Source: Anaerolineales bacterium HSG25
GTDB taxonomy: Bacteria > Chloroflexota > Anaerolineae > 4572-78 > J111
Reading direction: 5' to 3'
Assembly: GCA_030377865.1 (NCBI GenBank)
Contig: JAUCGA010000046.1
Span: 1-41,114, forward strand
DNA: 41,114 bases
The notes under the pieces were generated by a model, which saw only the letters and a list, made by a program, of their open reading frames with translations, had not been told where the DNA came from and did no database searches. Position numbers and translations under genes: made by a program. Below are positions 8,366-16,499 of this stretch, one piece after another (the stretch's first letter is position 1; each line of letters begins with the position of its first letter).

Positions 8366-8415
8366 GGAGTGCAAGAATTATATTCTTGCCAGTCAAAATA
8401 GAATTTTGACACTCC
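8366..8415. repeat. 50-bp double-palindrome repeat, copy 1
   Basis: Two adjacent small stems (GCAAGAATTATATTCTTGC and GTCAAAATAGAATTTTGAC) are framed by GGAGT and ACTCC. An inverted copy lies at 26113-26161. Confidence 0.8.
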
Positions 8416-8524
8416 TTTCCGCACAAATCCTTATTCCCGAACAAGTCTATTTCTTGAATTTTTACATTTGGCATATTGTATCTTAAATAGATTGGTTAGG
8501 ACAACTATGTAGGTTAACGTTTTG

Positions 8525-9457
8525 TTACTTATATTCCCACACAGCAAAGAGATTCAGGGCGATATATTTTTGACACATTGCTTCAGCATAATTTTTAGAG
8601 TAGAACTGTCCTATTACGAAGATTTCACCACCGCGTCGCTTTTCGATGGTCAAACCCGGTAGAATATCTCGGATTGTCGTGAAGTGAGTTTCATTTTGAG
8701 GTACTAACAATACTTCACATATTGGTATGTCATTCTGTTCTTCATCCATATAGTTGTTAATAAGCCCTGTTACTTCATCAAAAATTAACTGTTCTTCTGG
8801 TGTAACCACATCATCAGCCTTAATCATCAAATCTACCATATCAATCAGTTGGGCCGCCTGCTCCATAGGTGGATTCAAAGATAGATAATCAACCATACTT
8901 TGGCGAAGATCACTCAAGGTTGTTACATGCTCTACTCGGCCCGGTTTGAGATTTGGCGACGGCAGTTGCCACTGTTGGGCAAACTGTTCAATCAAGTCGA
9001 TCTCCTCTGGAGCGATGTCGTTATCAATTGCGGCTACTTTTTGTAAAATAATGAGCAGTTTATCGGCGGCGGTTGGAAACAGGAAGGTTTTAATCAAATC
9101 ACCCTTTTCTCGCCACTCTTTTTTCATGGCGTGGAACATCAAACTGAAAAAACCTATCATCTCGTTACCTTTGACCCACAAGCCGACCCCAATTAATAAG
9201 GTTACAAACTTGCCGGTCATTGCAGTCAATTCACTAATGGTTGAGGGGAGGTCTTTATTAATCACGGTCAGTTTGATAAGCATTGGAATATGAAGGAGCA
9301 AGCCGACAGCCACATCAATTACTGAAATACTATCAGTTACAGCCCAAATATGTTTACGTGACCAAACTTTATTTATATGAAGATAGGTCTCAATGGCTCG
9401 TATAAGTAGGCTAACCGTTACTAAAACTCCAATAAAAGTTAAAAAGAATTCTGTCAT
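8525..9457 (-). CDS. Membrane protein with TerB-like and SPOR-like domains (paralogue 2)
   Basis: The protein has 310 residues. The N-terminal third holds three hydrophobic segments (about 3-22, 43-66, 76-97). The middle (about 130-240) is TerB-like: two acidic helix-start motifs, AAIDNDIAPEEIDLIEQFA (142-160) and IKADDVVTPEEQLIFDEV (212-229). The tail (about 248-308) looks like a SPOR or similar small alpha/beta repeat, with EVLLVPQ, GGEIFVIGQFYSKNYAEAM and a final short strand. It lies one base after its tandem paralogue of equal length, so the pair arose by duplication. TerB-like domains occur in stress and membrane-associated systems, but the function here is unknown. The SPOR assignment is weaker than TerB. 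Confidence 0.65.
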   Translation of the reverse strand: MTEFFLTFIGVLVTVSLLIRAIETYLHINKVWSRKHIWAVTDSISVIDVAVGLLLHIPMLIKLTVINKDLPSTISELTAMTGKFVTLLIGVGLWVKGNEMIGFFSLMFHAMKKEWREKGDLIKTFLFPTAADKLLIILQKVAAIDNDIAPEEIDLIEQFAQQWQLPSPNLKPGRVEHVTTLSDLRQSMVDYLSLNPPMEQAAQLIDMVDLMIKADDVVTPEEQLIFDEVTGLINNYMDEEQNDIPICEVLLVPQNETHFTTIRDILPGLTIEKRRGGEIFVIGQFYSKNYAEAMCQKYIALNLFAVWEYK

Positions 9458-9458
9458 A

Positions 9459-10391
9459 TTAACACTCCACCGTTGTTGTAAATGTTCCTAATGCGGTGTA
9501 TTTATCAGCAATCGCTTTCGCGTAATCGCTAGAATAGAATTTACCCACCGCAAAAGCCACCCCACCTCGATAATCACCAAATGTCGCCCACGGCAAAATA
9601 GTACGAAGCGCCTCTATTTCTGTTTCTTTTTGAGGCACTAACAATACCTCAAACATGGTGATGGAAGAATCATCCTGCTGTATATACTCATTAATCAGGC
9701 CAGTCAATTCAGCCAAAATCAGGGCTTCTTCAGAGGTTATTTTACCATCTGCCTTGACCATTAATTCTATCATGTCGGTTAATTGGCCCGCCTGTTCAAC
9801 TGACGGAGATAACTCTAAATAGTCGAGTACACTTTGACGCAGATCAAGCAGACTGGTTACATTTTCCACCGGCCCCACTTGTAGCTCCGGTGGATCAAGG
9901 TTCCATTGCTTGGCAAATTGATGGATCAGTTCAATCTCATTTTCTTCGATGTCGTTATCAATCGCGGCCACTTTTTCTAAAATAATCAGCAATTGTTCAG
10001 CCCCAGTGGGGTAGATAAAGGCTTTTATCAGGCCTGTTGATTCTTGGCGTTCTAGGTTGAAGGATTTTACCAACAGTTTCCAGAAGCTAAGTTTCTGGTT
10101 TTCAGTGACCCAAAAACCCATTCCTATTAAAAGGAACAGTACTGAACGGACTATCGTAATCGCGGTAATCATGGCCGGTGAGAAATCTTGGTCAATCAGG
10201 GTAAATTTCAGGAGAAACGGAATCGCCCAAGCAAGCCCCAACACGTATGCGAATACAGAAATGCTGTCTGTGACCACTTGATCGTGTTTCCATTTCCATT
10301 TTTTGTTAACACTGAGATAAGCGCGTACTCCAGTAATAACAACAGTAATTCCAGCTAGTAGTTCAATGAGATACGTGAAATAGGTATTCAT
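9459..10391 (-). CDS. Membrane protein with TerB-like and SPOR-like domains (paralogue 1)
   Basis: The protein has 310 residues, the same length and layout as the next gene downstream: three hydrophobic segments near the N-terminus (ITVVITGV, VLGLAWAIPFLLKF, VRSVLFLLIGMGFW), a TerB-like middle (AAIDNDIEENEIELIHQFA and VKADGKITSEEALILAEL) and a SPOR-like tail (FEVLLVPQKE, GGVAFAVGKFYSSDYAKAI). The motif KADG-x-I-x-x-EE is the classic TerB form. Its start overlaps the stop of the upstream sulfotransferase gene by ATGA, implying coupled translation. The two paralogues may form a heteromeric membrane complex; that is inference. Confidence 0.65.
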   Translation of the reverse strand: MNTYFTYLIELLAGITVVITGVRAYLSVNKKWKWKHDQVVTDSISVFAYVLGLAWAIPFLLKFTLIDQDFSPAMITAITIVRSVLFLLIGMGFWVTENQKLSFWKLLVKSFNLERQESTGLIKAFIYPTGAEQLLIILEKVAAIDNDIEENEIELIHQFAKQWNLDPPELQVGPVENVTSLLDLRQSVLDYLELSPSVEQAGQLTDMIELMVKADGKITSEEALILAELTGLINEYIQQDDSSITMFEVLLVPQKETEIEALRTILPWATFGDYRGGVAFAVGKFYSSDYAKAIADKYTALGTFTTTVEC

Positions 10392-11260
10392 ACAGTTTTA
10401 TCACCTTGAAAAGGATATTGATATGCACGGTCACAAAGAGTTTCATACATACTTATAACATGCTCAGGAGTATCGTCAAAACCACGATAATGATTATGTC
10501 GAACTTCATCTGGCTTAACCAAATATTTATCAAGCGAAATACCACAAAATTTAGACAACTTAGATAGTCCCGAATAATCTAATATTTGGTCAAAATGAAT
10601 AAAGAAGCAATTTTTTTGGGAGGTATTATTCAAGATATGAGCATATATATTGTGCCATAATTCAAAGCATCTTGATTTTGTAAGGGATATATTCATATGG
10701 GGTAGTTGACACTCTCGTTGTAAGCTCTTAGCCGTTGCCTGTGGGTGTCTAAAAACACAAATATAGATGACATCCAACGAGTCTAAATAGGGTTGCCAAA
10801 CCGGCAGTGTGTAGGACAAACGAGGGTCTTTATAGCAAAATGGCTCATGTTGTACCAAAAAGGTAATTGCCTCATCAATCTCTGGAAATCCGCTCTGTGA
10901 GCCGCCCTTTATTTTTATACTGCTATCAATTGAGGCAATCCAGCGTTGGCCTAATGAAAGGCTGTAGCCATTGTTATCGTAGACTGATAAAATCAGTTCA
11001 TTAATATAATTTACTTGCTTACATTCAAAGTTTCCTCTTGAATTACCATCATACCCTTCAAACGAGTAATCGGGAAAGGCAGTCATCACCTCTGGTTGAT
11101 TAAAAATATCTTTTTTTATCAAGGGGCAATGGGTTGGATCAACGAACATCGAGGTTCCAGTATAGTTTTTTTTATGGAACATACTGGCCAAAAGTGTTGT
11201 ACCTGAGCGTCCACAGCCAAGAATAATGATATTTTTTACGGGTTGTTTGTGTTGTGTCAT
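10388..11260 (-). CDS. Sulfotransferase family protein
   Basis: The protein has 290 residues. The N-terminal phosphosulfate-binding loop GCGRSGTTLLASM (15-27) and the later VIYICVFRHPQATAKSLQRE (164-183, the 3'-phosphate-binding R-x-P and S) are diagnostic of PAPS-dependent sulfotransferases. FCYKDPRLSYTLPVW (141-155) is the usual K-D-P-R-L segment of bacterial members. No signal peptide or membrane segment is seen, so it is cytoplasmic. The acceptor is unknown; such enzymes sulfate carbohydrates, lipids or proteins. It is first in an operon with two TerB/SPOR-like membrane proteins (ATGA overlap), which is an unusual partnership. The start ATG is preceded by AAAGGA about 13 bases upstream. 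Confidence 0.85.
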   Translation of the reverse strand: MTQHKQPVKNIIILGCGRSGTTLLASMFHKKNYTGTSMFVDPTHCPLIKKDIFNQPEVMTAFPDYSFEGYDGNSRGNFECKQVNYINELILSVYDNNGYSLSLGQRWIASIDSSIKIKGGSQSGFPEIDEAITFLVQHEPFCYKDPRLSYTLPVWQPYLDSLDVIYICVFRHPQATAKSLQRECQLPHMNISLTKSRCFELWHNIYAHILNNTSQKNCFFIHFDQILDYSGLSKLSKFCGISLDKYLVKPDEVRHNHYRGFDDTPEHVISMYETLCDRAYQYPFQGDKTV

Positions 11261-11602
11261 CGTGCCGTCTTTTTCCTTTGAGGTAAACAGTTTTTTTTAT
11301 AGGGCTTGATACCATACTTTTGAGGATACCTCATCAGTCCCCCTAAGCTAAATTGAGAAATTATTTGGTTAAGGGTAAAATAGGATGATAGCTCGTTTGT
11401 TAAAAATTGGCTAATATTTTATAGTCTCAGTACCCGACATATTGATTTAGTTAAAGCTAATTTTTGACAGGATTAACAGAATTAACGGGATTTTTTGCTT
11501 TTAATCCTGTCAATTCTGTTAATCCTGTCAGATATTTTCTATAATTAGTCTAAGCTAAACTCCCTGTCGGGTAACAAGGTTTTATAGTACAAGGAGCAAC
11601 CA
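11261..11602. other. Divergent intergenic region with one hairpin repeat
   Basis: It lies between the minus-strand sulfotransferase and plus-strand lysZ, so it should hold promoters for both, but I cannot place them confidently. The GACAGGATTAACAGGATT hairpin repeat occupies 11465-11530. Confidence 0.6.
11465..11530. repeat. GACAGGATTAACAGGATT hairpin repeat, copy 1
   Basis: It is a long inverted repeat: TGACAGGATTAACAGAATT at the left faces its near complement ending AATCCTGTCA. Related copies lie at 16018-16083 and 30452-30507. Confidence 0.85.
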
Positions 11603-12409
11603 ATGATTGTTGTAAAAATTGGCGGAAGTGAAGGTCTCAATTACGATCTGATTGCCGACGACTTAGCCGCCCTCGTAAAAGCAGAACAGCCGCTAATTTT
11701 GATTCATGGCGGTTCATCCTTAACCAATAAAGTGTCCGAGCAGTTAGGCCACCCGCCGGAGTTTGTCACCTCGGTCAGTGGCTACACCTCTCGCCGCACC
11801 GACAAACGCACCATGGAAATTTTTCAGATGGTCTATTGCGGTCAAATGAACAAGAGTATTGTCGAACGGCTCCAAATGCGGGGTGTAAACGCAGTTGGCC
11901 TCAGCGGTATGGATGGTCGGCTGTGGGAAGGAACTCGTAAAGCGGCCATCAAAGTCGTGCAAAATGGTCGTCGGCGTGTACTTCGTGACGATTACACCGG
12001 CAAGGTCGAAAAGGTCAACCTAACCCTGTTGACTGGCTTGCTTGACATGGGCTACCTGCCCGTCTTAACCCCGCCAGCCATCAGCTATGAGGGTGAGGCG
12101 ATTAATGTTGATGGGGATCGCGCCGCGGCCGCTACTGCCGCCGCTTTTAATGCCGAAGCGTTGATTATCTTGAGCAATGTGCCCGGCCTGTTGGAAAAAT
12201 TCCCCGATGAATCAAGCTTGATTCGTCATATTCCAGCCAAAAAGATTGACCAGTTTATGAGTGTGGCTCAAGATCGCATGAAGAAAAAGGTCATGGGCGC
12301 ACAGGAGGCACTGGCTCAAGGAATTGGCCGCATTGTCTTTGCTGATGGGCGTGTCGAAAACCCGATTAGTCGGGCGTTAGAGGGTGAAGGAACCGTTATT
12401 GGGGGCTAA
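11603..12409 (+). CDS. lysZ: [LysW]-aminoadipate/glutamate kinase (LysZ)
   Basis: The protein has 268 residues, the usual length. It phosphorylates the side-chain carboxylate of 2-aminoadipate (or glutamate) carried on LysW, in the amino-group-carrier lysine/arginine pathway. Visible are MIVVKIGGSEG (1-11, phosphate-binding), ILIHGGSS (32-39), the LysZ-specific stretch VSGYTSRRTDKRTMEIFQMV (58-77) with R-x-T-D-x-x-T, LSGMDGR (99-105), and the C-terminal MKKKVMGA and DGRVENPI. These fit Thermus-type LysZ better than classical ArgB. AAGGAG sits 8 bases before the ATG. No lysW, lysX or lysY is nearby, so the pathway genes are scattered or lie beyond the window. It is enclosed by the arms of the 94-bp inverted repeat. 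Confidence 0.92.
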   Translation: MIVVKIGGSEGLNYDLIADDLAALVKAEQPLILIHGGSSLTNKVSEQLGHPPEFVTSVSGYTSRRTDKRTMEIFQMVYCGQMNKSIVERLQMRGVNAVGLSGMDGRLWEGTRKAAIKVVQNGRRRVLRDDYTGKVEKVNLTLLTGLLDMGYLPVLTPPAISYEGEAINVDGDRAAAATAAAFNAEALIILSNVPGLLEKFPDESSLIRHIPAKKIDQFMSVAQDRMKKKVMGAQEALAQGIGRIVFADGRVENPISRALEGEGTVIGG

Positions 12410-12505
12410 AACTGTCAGGTAGGTTCATGGCGCACTTTATTAGGCTGGTGAGGGATGATACATTAGAGTTGTTCGGCAATAAAGGAGTGCAAAAGCTGAT
12501 TGCTT

Positions 12506-12596
12506 GTAAAAGTTCAGTAAAGTAGCCCTAGAAACCCGATTTCTTTAAGAAATCGGGTTTCTAACACTCTTTCTGGCGAGTTCACTGAATATTTAC
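12506..12596. mobile_element. 91-bp MITE-like element, copy 2 (reverse orientation)
   Basis: It has the same terminal repeats and central palindrome as copy 1, in the opposite orientation. The flanks (TGATTGCTT and TGTTTGTCT) match at only about six of nine positions, so any target duplication has decayed. It sits inside a larger 12465-12680 palindromic unit. Confidence 0.85.
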
Positions 12597-12718
12597 TGTT
12601 TGTCTCCAGCAAAAGCAAGAAACTCCGCAGACCCCGAATTTGAGTTTTTATGCGATGATAAGTTATTGCCGAACAACTCTATTTAGCTAATCAAGTTCCC
12701 GTTTTTTTTAGCTAATCA

Positions 12719-12812
12719 AGGCACGTGGAAAAAAATAATTGTCCCGTGGAGTAGGCACGCGTCGTGCCGCACCGCGGGTGCTGACTTCTCAATTGGGATG
12801 TTTTATTTCTTC
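12719..12812. repeat. 94-bp perfect inverted repeat, right arm
   Basis: It is the exact reverse complement of 8170-8263. Confidence 0.92.
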
Positions 12813-12983
12813 TCTTATGCAGTTCCAACTTTTAAAATCTCCCAAAACGCATCGGAATAAATCCCGATGCTAATAGCTAAAGCAGGCTGAAGCCAGCTAT
12901 TTAGGCTGCTTTAGCGGTCTTAAGCTTTTAGGGTGAGGATTTATTCTCACCCTATTTTGGGAGATTTATTTTTCTGGCACCGC

Positions 12984-14084
12984 CTACAAAATCAACATGG
13001 CATCACCAAACGAGTAAAAACGGTAAGCCTTCTCAATCGCGATTTGATAAGCCTGTTTGATGAGGTCTGCCCCGGCAAAGGCACTGACCAGCATCAACAA
13101 ACTCGATTTTGGCAGATGAAAGTTGGTCAGCATGATGTCTACTGCTCGAAATTGATAACCCGGATAGATGAACAGGTCGGTTTCCTCAGCCACTGCAACG
13201 ACGGTTTGCCAGCCGCACTGATTAATCGGCAAATGACTAGCTTGCCGAAGCGAGTCGTTATGTCCTGCCGCTCGGAGGGCTGAGGTTTCTATGGTGCGGA
13301 CACTGGTTGTACCAACAGCAATAACTCGCTTGCTGGCTAATTTTGTGCGGTTGATATTGTGAGCGGTGTCGGCAGTGAGGGTGGTAAACTCTCGATGAAT
13401 GACATGCTCATCAACCTTTTTAGCGGTTACAGGCTTAAATGTATCAAGTCCAATGTTCAGAGTTACATAATCGAGGCCAACACCACGCTCACGAAGAGTC
13501 AAGAGTAGCTCGGGGGTAAAGTGCAATCCGGCGGTTGGGGCGGCGGCAGAACCTTCAACACGGCTAAATATAGTCTGATACCGTTCCTCGTCCAACAAGG
13601 CATGCTGTATGTAGGGCGGCAAAGGAACATGCCCCAAGCTCGATAGTTGATCATCAATGGGCTGGTTAAATTCGACTAGCCGTTTCGCCTCACCCAAATC
13701 ATCTATGATGAGGAGTGAGCATGATGAGGCGGTACTCTCAGATGAAGAGGCATGTTGGTCAAACAGAACCGACACTCCCGGTTTGAGACGTTTTCCACCG
13801 ACTAATGCCTCCCATTGGGTGGCAGTTTTCTTTTTAAGCAGGAGGATTTCGACCTTACCACCCGTCTCTTTTCGACCAAATAATCGAGCCGGTATCACTC
13901 GGCTGTTGTTTGCTACGAGCAAATCACCCGAATCAAAATAGTTGACAATGTCGGTAAAATGATGGTGGCTGATGTCACCATTTTGTCGATTGACAACCAT
14001 CAATCGAGCTGAATCACGCGGTTCAATGGGTGTTTGGGCAATCCGCTCTGGCGGAAGATAATAATCAAATTCGCTAACTTGCAT
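12984..14084 (-). CDS. queA: tRNA preQ1(34) S-adenosylmethionine ribosyltransferase-isomerase (QueA)
   Basis: QueA transfers and isomerises the ribosyl part of SAM onto preQ1 in tRNA to form epoxyqueuosine. Family motifs are clear: the FDYYLPPERIAQTPIEPRDSARL opening, LLVANNSRVIPARLFGRKETGGKVEILLL, GSAAAPTAGLHFTPELL, the VTLNIGLDTFKPV segment, VIAVGTTSVRTIE, and MLTNFHLPKSSLLMLVSAFAG. I chose the ATG at 14084 (MQVSEFDYYLP), which fits the family start; an in-frame TTG at 14123 would add 13 unrelated residues. Length is about 366 residues, normal to slightly long. ruvB lies upstream on the same strand, a common neighbourhood, but about 370 bp of repeats separate them. Confidence 0.95.
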   Translation of the reverse strand: MQVSEFDYYLPPERIAQTPIEPRDSARLMVVNRQNGDISHHHFTDIVNYFDSGDLLVANNSRVIPARLFGRKETGGKVEILLLKKKTATQWEALVGGKRLKPGVSVLFDQHASSSESTASSCSLLIIDDLGEAKRLVEFNQPIDDQLSSLGHVPLPPYIQHALLDEERYQTIFSRVEGSAAAPTAGLHFTPELLLTLRERGVGLDYVTLNIGLDTFKPVTAKKVDEHVIHREFTTLTADTAHNINRTKLASKRVIAVGTTSVRTIETSALRAAGHNDSLRQASHLPINQCGWQTVVAVAEETDLFIYPGYQFRAVDIMLTNFHLPKSSLLMLVSAFAGADLIKQAYQIAIEKAYRFYSFGDAMLIL

Positions 14085-14174
14085 AGTCTTGAGCCTGAAT
14101 ACAGCGTTAAATAAGTTTTGCAAGATTTAGTCTATAGAGTCACCCCACATTTGGATATTATGGCCGGAGTAGCA

Positions 14175-14286
14175 CTCTACCCCCCTCAATCTCCCCTGCA
14201 AGGGGGGAAGTTTTGTCCGTGCGAGTAATTTCAGGCGAGGACGATAGCTCCTCCCCCTAGCAGGGGGAGGTTGGGAGGGGGTAGAG
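14175..14286. repeat. CTCTACCCCCCTC...GGGGGTAGAG palindromic repeat, copy 1
   Basis: The outer arms (CTCTACCCCCCTCAATC facing GGGAGGGGGTAGAG) and inner arms (CCCCTGCAAGGGGGG, CCCCTAGCAGGGGG) make a long hairpin with a variable centre. A shorter copy is at 22891-22968. Confidence 0.85.
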
Positions 14287-14369
14287 CTTTTGTCAAACAG
14301 ACGAGCCTGAACCCGCAACGGAAAGGCTTTGGGTTGATTTCAATATGTCCGGTGACTCTACAGATTTAG

Positions 14370-14434
14370 ACCTTCAAGGAACTTCGTACCTTGAAGGACG
14401 CGGAGCCGTTCTCCTCCGAGGTGGAGGTGTTTGG
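14370..14434. repeat. CTTCAAGG/CTCCGAGG repeat, copy 1
   Basis: A small stem (CCTTCAAGG facing CCTTGAAGG) is followed by GAGCCGTTCTCCTCCGAGG. Related copies are at 28588-28684 and 39390-39465, with fragments at 1625-1705. Confidence 0.75.
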
Positions 14435-14450
14435 AAAAACCGCGCATAAC

Positions 14451-15491
14451 TTAGGTTTCCGTATCGAATAATGTCGGTTGAAGCGGAGCATCTGGTGCGG
14501 TTAGTCCCAAATGGTTGTAGGCTCCGGTAGTGACTACTCGTCCCCGCGGAGTACGATTGATGAAACCAAGTTGAAGCAGATACGGCTCTACCACATCCAT
14601 AATCGTGTTAATCTCTTCGTTGACACTGGCCGAAACAGTATTGAGTCCCACCGGGCCACCATTAAATTTTTCGATAATCGACAATAGCACTTTGCGGTCT
14701 AAATCATCCAAACCGAGCTTATCAATGTTAAGCAAAGAGAGCGCCTTTTTTGCAACGGCCTCCGTAATCACTCCGTCGGCTCGAACTTGAGCATAATCCC
14801 GTGCTCGTTTAAGCCACCGATTAGCAATCCGAGCCGTTCCTCGCGAGCGATGGGCAATCTCTAATGCTCCAGTCGGTTCAATTGGGATGTCTAAAATTTT
14901 GGCCGAACGAATCACAATTTGCTGTAGCTCTGTGGGGGTGTAAAACTCAAGCCGAAAGATGGCTCCAAAGCGGTCACGCAACGGTGAAGCCAGCATGTCG
15001 AGCCGAGTGGTAGCTCCTAAAATAGTAAAACGGGGCAGTTTTAGACGAATGTTTCGGGCGCTTGGCCCCTTGCCAATCACGATGTCAAGGGCATAATCCT
15101 CCATCGCCGGATAGAGGATTTCTTCGACTACTCGTCCTAAACGGTGAATCTCATCGACAAATAGGACATCACCAGCGCGAAGGTTGGTCAAAATTGCGGC
15201 TAAATCACCCGCTCGTTCGATAGCTGGCCCAGAGGTTATTTTTAGGCTAACATTCATTTTGTGGGCGATGATGTTGGCTAAAGTCGTTTTACCCAAACCG
15301 GGCGGGCCATACAACAGAATATGATCCAGCGCCTCTTCTCGCTTTTGAGCCGCTTCAATTAGTATCTGAATATTTTGCTTGACCACCGACTGCCCAAAAA
15401 ACCCATCCCAATCTTTAGGGCGCAAATTTTGGTCTAATTTCTTTTCAGTTTCTACTAAATTTGGTGTGACTGTTCGCTCTTCCATAGTCAT
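14451..15491 (-). CDS. ruvB: Holliday junction branch-migration ATPase RuvB
   Basis: The protein has 346 residues, typical for the family. RuvB is the AAA+ motor that drives branch migration with RuvA. Visible are [12 protein letters not shown] (23-34), Walker [10 protein letters not shown] (62-70), Walker B with DEIHRL, the sensor [18 protein letters not shown] containing the arginine finger region, and the C-terminal winged helix ([22 protein letters not shown], then [13 protein letters not shown]). Two ATGs, at 15491 and 15485, are both possible starts. No ruvA or ruvC is adjacent in the window. Confidence 0.97.
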   Translation of the reverse strand: MTMEERTVTPNLVETEKKLDQNLRPKDWDGFFGQSVVKQNIQILIEAAQKREEALDHILLYGPPGLGKTTLANIIAHKMNVSLKITSGPAIERAGDLAAILTNLRAGDVLFVDEIHRLGRVVEEILYPAMEDYALDIVIGKGPSARNIRLKLPRFTILGATTRLDMLASPLRDRFGAIFRLEFYTPTELQQIVIRSAKILDIPIEPTGALEIAHRSRGTARIANRWLKRARDYAQVRADGVITEAVAKKALSLLNIDKLGLDDLDRKVLLSIIEKFNGGPVGLNTVSASVNEEINTIMDVVEPYLLQLGFINRTPRGRVVTTGAYNHLGLTAPDAPLQPTLFDTET

Positions 15492-15812
15492 CGATTATAC
15501 CACACATTTCGGCAAACGATTAATGATCTTGATTGTCGTTTGATCCACAAGTTAATTAATCCCGATTCCTATGCGATGGACGCTTCTCCGAATCGACACA
15601 ACGTGACATAACTGATGAATTTACGCCGACCGACAAACGCCCATGTCGTTGGACGATCTTTCCATGTAAAAAACTATTATAAATGATTTTTCACCCACTT
15701 AAAGGGCGAAATTTGCGTTGTTTGAACTATATACAAAACCAAATTATAAATGGTAAATGGTGAATTATAAATGGTAAATGAGCCGCTATGAAGGCACAAG
15801 CCAATCACACGC

Positions 15813-15903
15813 GTAAAAGTTCAGTAAAGCCGCCCTAGAAACCCAATTTCTTAAAGAAATCGGGTTTCTGACGCTCTTTCTGGCGAGTTCACTGAATATT
15901 TAC
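15813..15903. mobile_element. 91-bp MITE-like element, copy 3 (reverse orientation)
   Basis: It has the same length, ends and central palindrome as the other copies. No matching flanks are seen, so the target duplication has been lost or never formed. Confidence 0.85.
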
Positions 15904-16017
15904 CCAGAATATCCGACGATCCGTTGCGGTGTTGTCTGCCCAAAAATTCTGTTAGCATCAGGTAATTCACCATTTACCATCAGAAGTTTATCATTTCAAC
16001 ATGGCTAAAACAATATC

Positions 16018-16083
16018 TGACAGGATTAACAGGATTGATAGGATTAAAGACAAAAAAATCCCGTCAATCCTGTTAATCCTGTC
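16018..16083. repeat. GACAGGATTAACAGGATT hairpin repeat, copy 2
   Basis: TGACAGGATTAACAGGATTG at the left faces CAATCCTGTTAATCCTGTC at the right. Confidence 0.85.
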
Positions 16084-16221
16084 GAAAAATGCTTTTGGTT
16101 TTATCAACATGTCGAGTTATGAATGAAACGACAAACTTTTGTTACCATTTATAATTTCATTCCGCCCTGCATGACGCACTTTGGGGGTAAAAAATTATTT
16201 ATGGTTATCACTATCCCCTTC

Positions 16222-16250
16222 TTGACAAAATCTCTGCTTGCTTGTATCAT
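16222..16250 (+). promoter_or_regulatory. Sigma-70-type promoter of the riboswitch-aspartate kinase transcript
   Basis: TTGACA (16222-16227) and TATCAT (16245-16250) are separated by exactly 17 bases. Transcription would begin near 16257, about 20 bases before the riboswitch, which fits well. Confidence 0.75.
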
Positions 16251-16278
16251 TTAACTCGGTTAATAACTAAATAGAAAT

Positions 16279-16387
16279 GTTTTCATCCAGAGGGGTAGAG
16301 GGAACGGCCCGTTGAAACCCCGGCAACCTAACCAATTTATTTGGTGTTCGGTGCCAATTCCGTCAGAAAAAAACTGGAAGATGAGAG
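16279..16387 (+). promoter_or_regulatory. SAM-I (S-box) riboswitch
   Basis: The S-box core is plain: AGAGGGGTAGAGGGAACGGC, then CCGTTGAAACCCCGGCAACC, a variable hairpin (ACCAATTTATTTGGT), and GGTGCCAATTCC. Helix P1 is formed by TTTCATC (16281-16287) with GATGAGA (16380-16386). It binds SAM and controls the downstream aspartate kinase. Two hairpin-plus-T-run terminators follow before the gene, consistent with SAM-dependent termination. Confidence 0.93.
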
Positions 16388-16414
16388 CCTTGGCAACTTT
16401 AATTTGTGACAAAC

Positions 16415-16445
16415 GTCTCTTCTTTACAGAAGGGGCTTTTTTTTT
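16415..16445 (+). terminator. Intrinsic terminator 1 of the SAM-I leader
   Basis: GTCTCTTCT pairs with AGAAGGGGC (some G-U pairs) across TTAC and is followed by nine T's. Its 5' arm can instead pair with the P1 3' strand (AAGATGAGA, one mismatch), giving a possible antiterminator. Confidence 0.8.
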
Positions 16446-16451
16446 ATAACT

Positions 16452-16482
16452 GCCTCTCATCATTGTGCTGAGAGGCTTTTTT
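16452..16482 (+). terminator. Intrinsic terminator 2 of the SAM-I leader
   Basis: GCCTCTCA pairs with TGAGAGGC across a 9-base loop, followed by six T's. The 5' arm CTCTCATC (16454-16461) is perfectly complementary to GATGAGAG (16380-16387) of P1, so ligand-free RNA could disrupt this hairpin too. Confidence 0.78.
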
Positions 16483-16499
16483 ATGGAGCGAATAGACTA

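Larger units (their letters stand above)
8114..8524. other. Intergenic region with two repeat elements
   Basis: It holds the left arm of a perfect 94-bp inverted repeat (8170-8263) and a 50-bp double palindrome (8366-8415). A 63-codon open frame across them is made of repeat sequence and is not a gene. Confidence 0.75.
12410..12983. other. Intergenic region with nested repeats between convergent genes
   Basis: It contains an 18-bp inverted repeat (AGAGTTGTTCGGCAATAA at 12465-12482, its complement at 12663-12680) with MITE copy 2 lying between the arms, then the right arm of the 94-bp inverted repeat. An imperfect palindrome around 12876-12915 and a GGGTGAG/CTCACCC hairpin followed by TATTTT at 12931-12957 come next; the latter might act as a terminator. 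No gene is seen. Confidence 0.7.
14085..14450. other. Intergenic region with two palindromic repeats
   Basis: It contains the GTAGAGGGGG-type palindrome (14175-14286) and a CTTCAAGG/CTCCGAGG-type repeat (14370-14434). A short minus-strand open frame here consists of the repeat. Confidence 0.7.
15492..16221. other. Divergent intergenic region with MITE and hairpin repeats
   Basis: It contains a TTAATTAATCCCGATTCCTA motif (about 15553-15572) that recurs near 26321, 28438 and 28971, short ATTATAAATGGTAAATGG repeats (15744-15779), MITE copy 3 (15813-15903) and a GACAGGATTAACAGG hairpin (16018-16083). No gene is seen. Confidence 0.7.

Noticed and set aside
8210..8401. 63-codon plus-strand open frame
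   Set aside because: It is made of the inverted-repeat arm and the double palindrome; no homology or start signal.
11603..12409. Classical N-acetylglutamate kinase (ArgB)
   Set aside because: The R-x-T-D-x-x-T stretch, MVYCG and DGRVENPI segments fit LysZ of the LysW pathway better.
14085..14123. Longer queA from a TTG start
   Set aside because: The extra 13 residues lack family similarity; MQVSEFDYYLP is the expected start.
14127..14318. 63-codon minus-strand open frame
   Set aside because: It lies entirely on the GTAGAGGGGG palindrome and flanking sequence.
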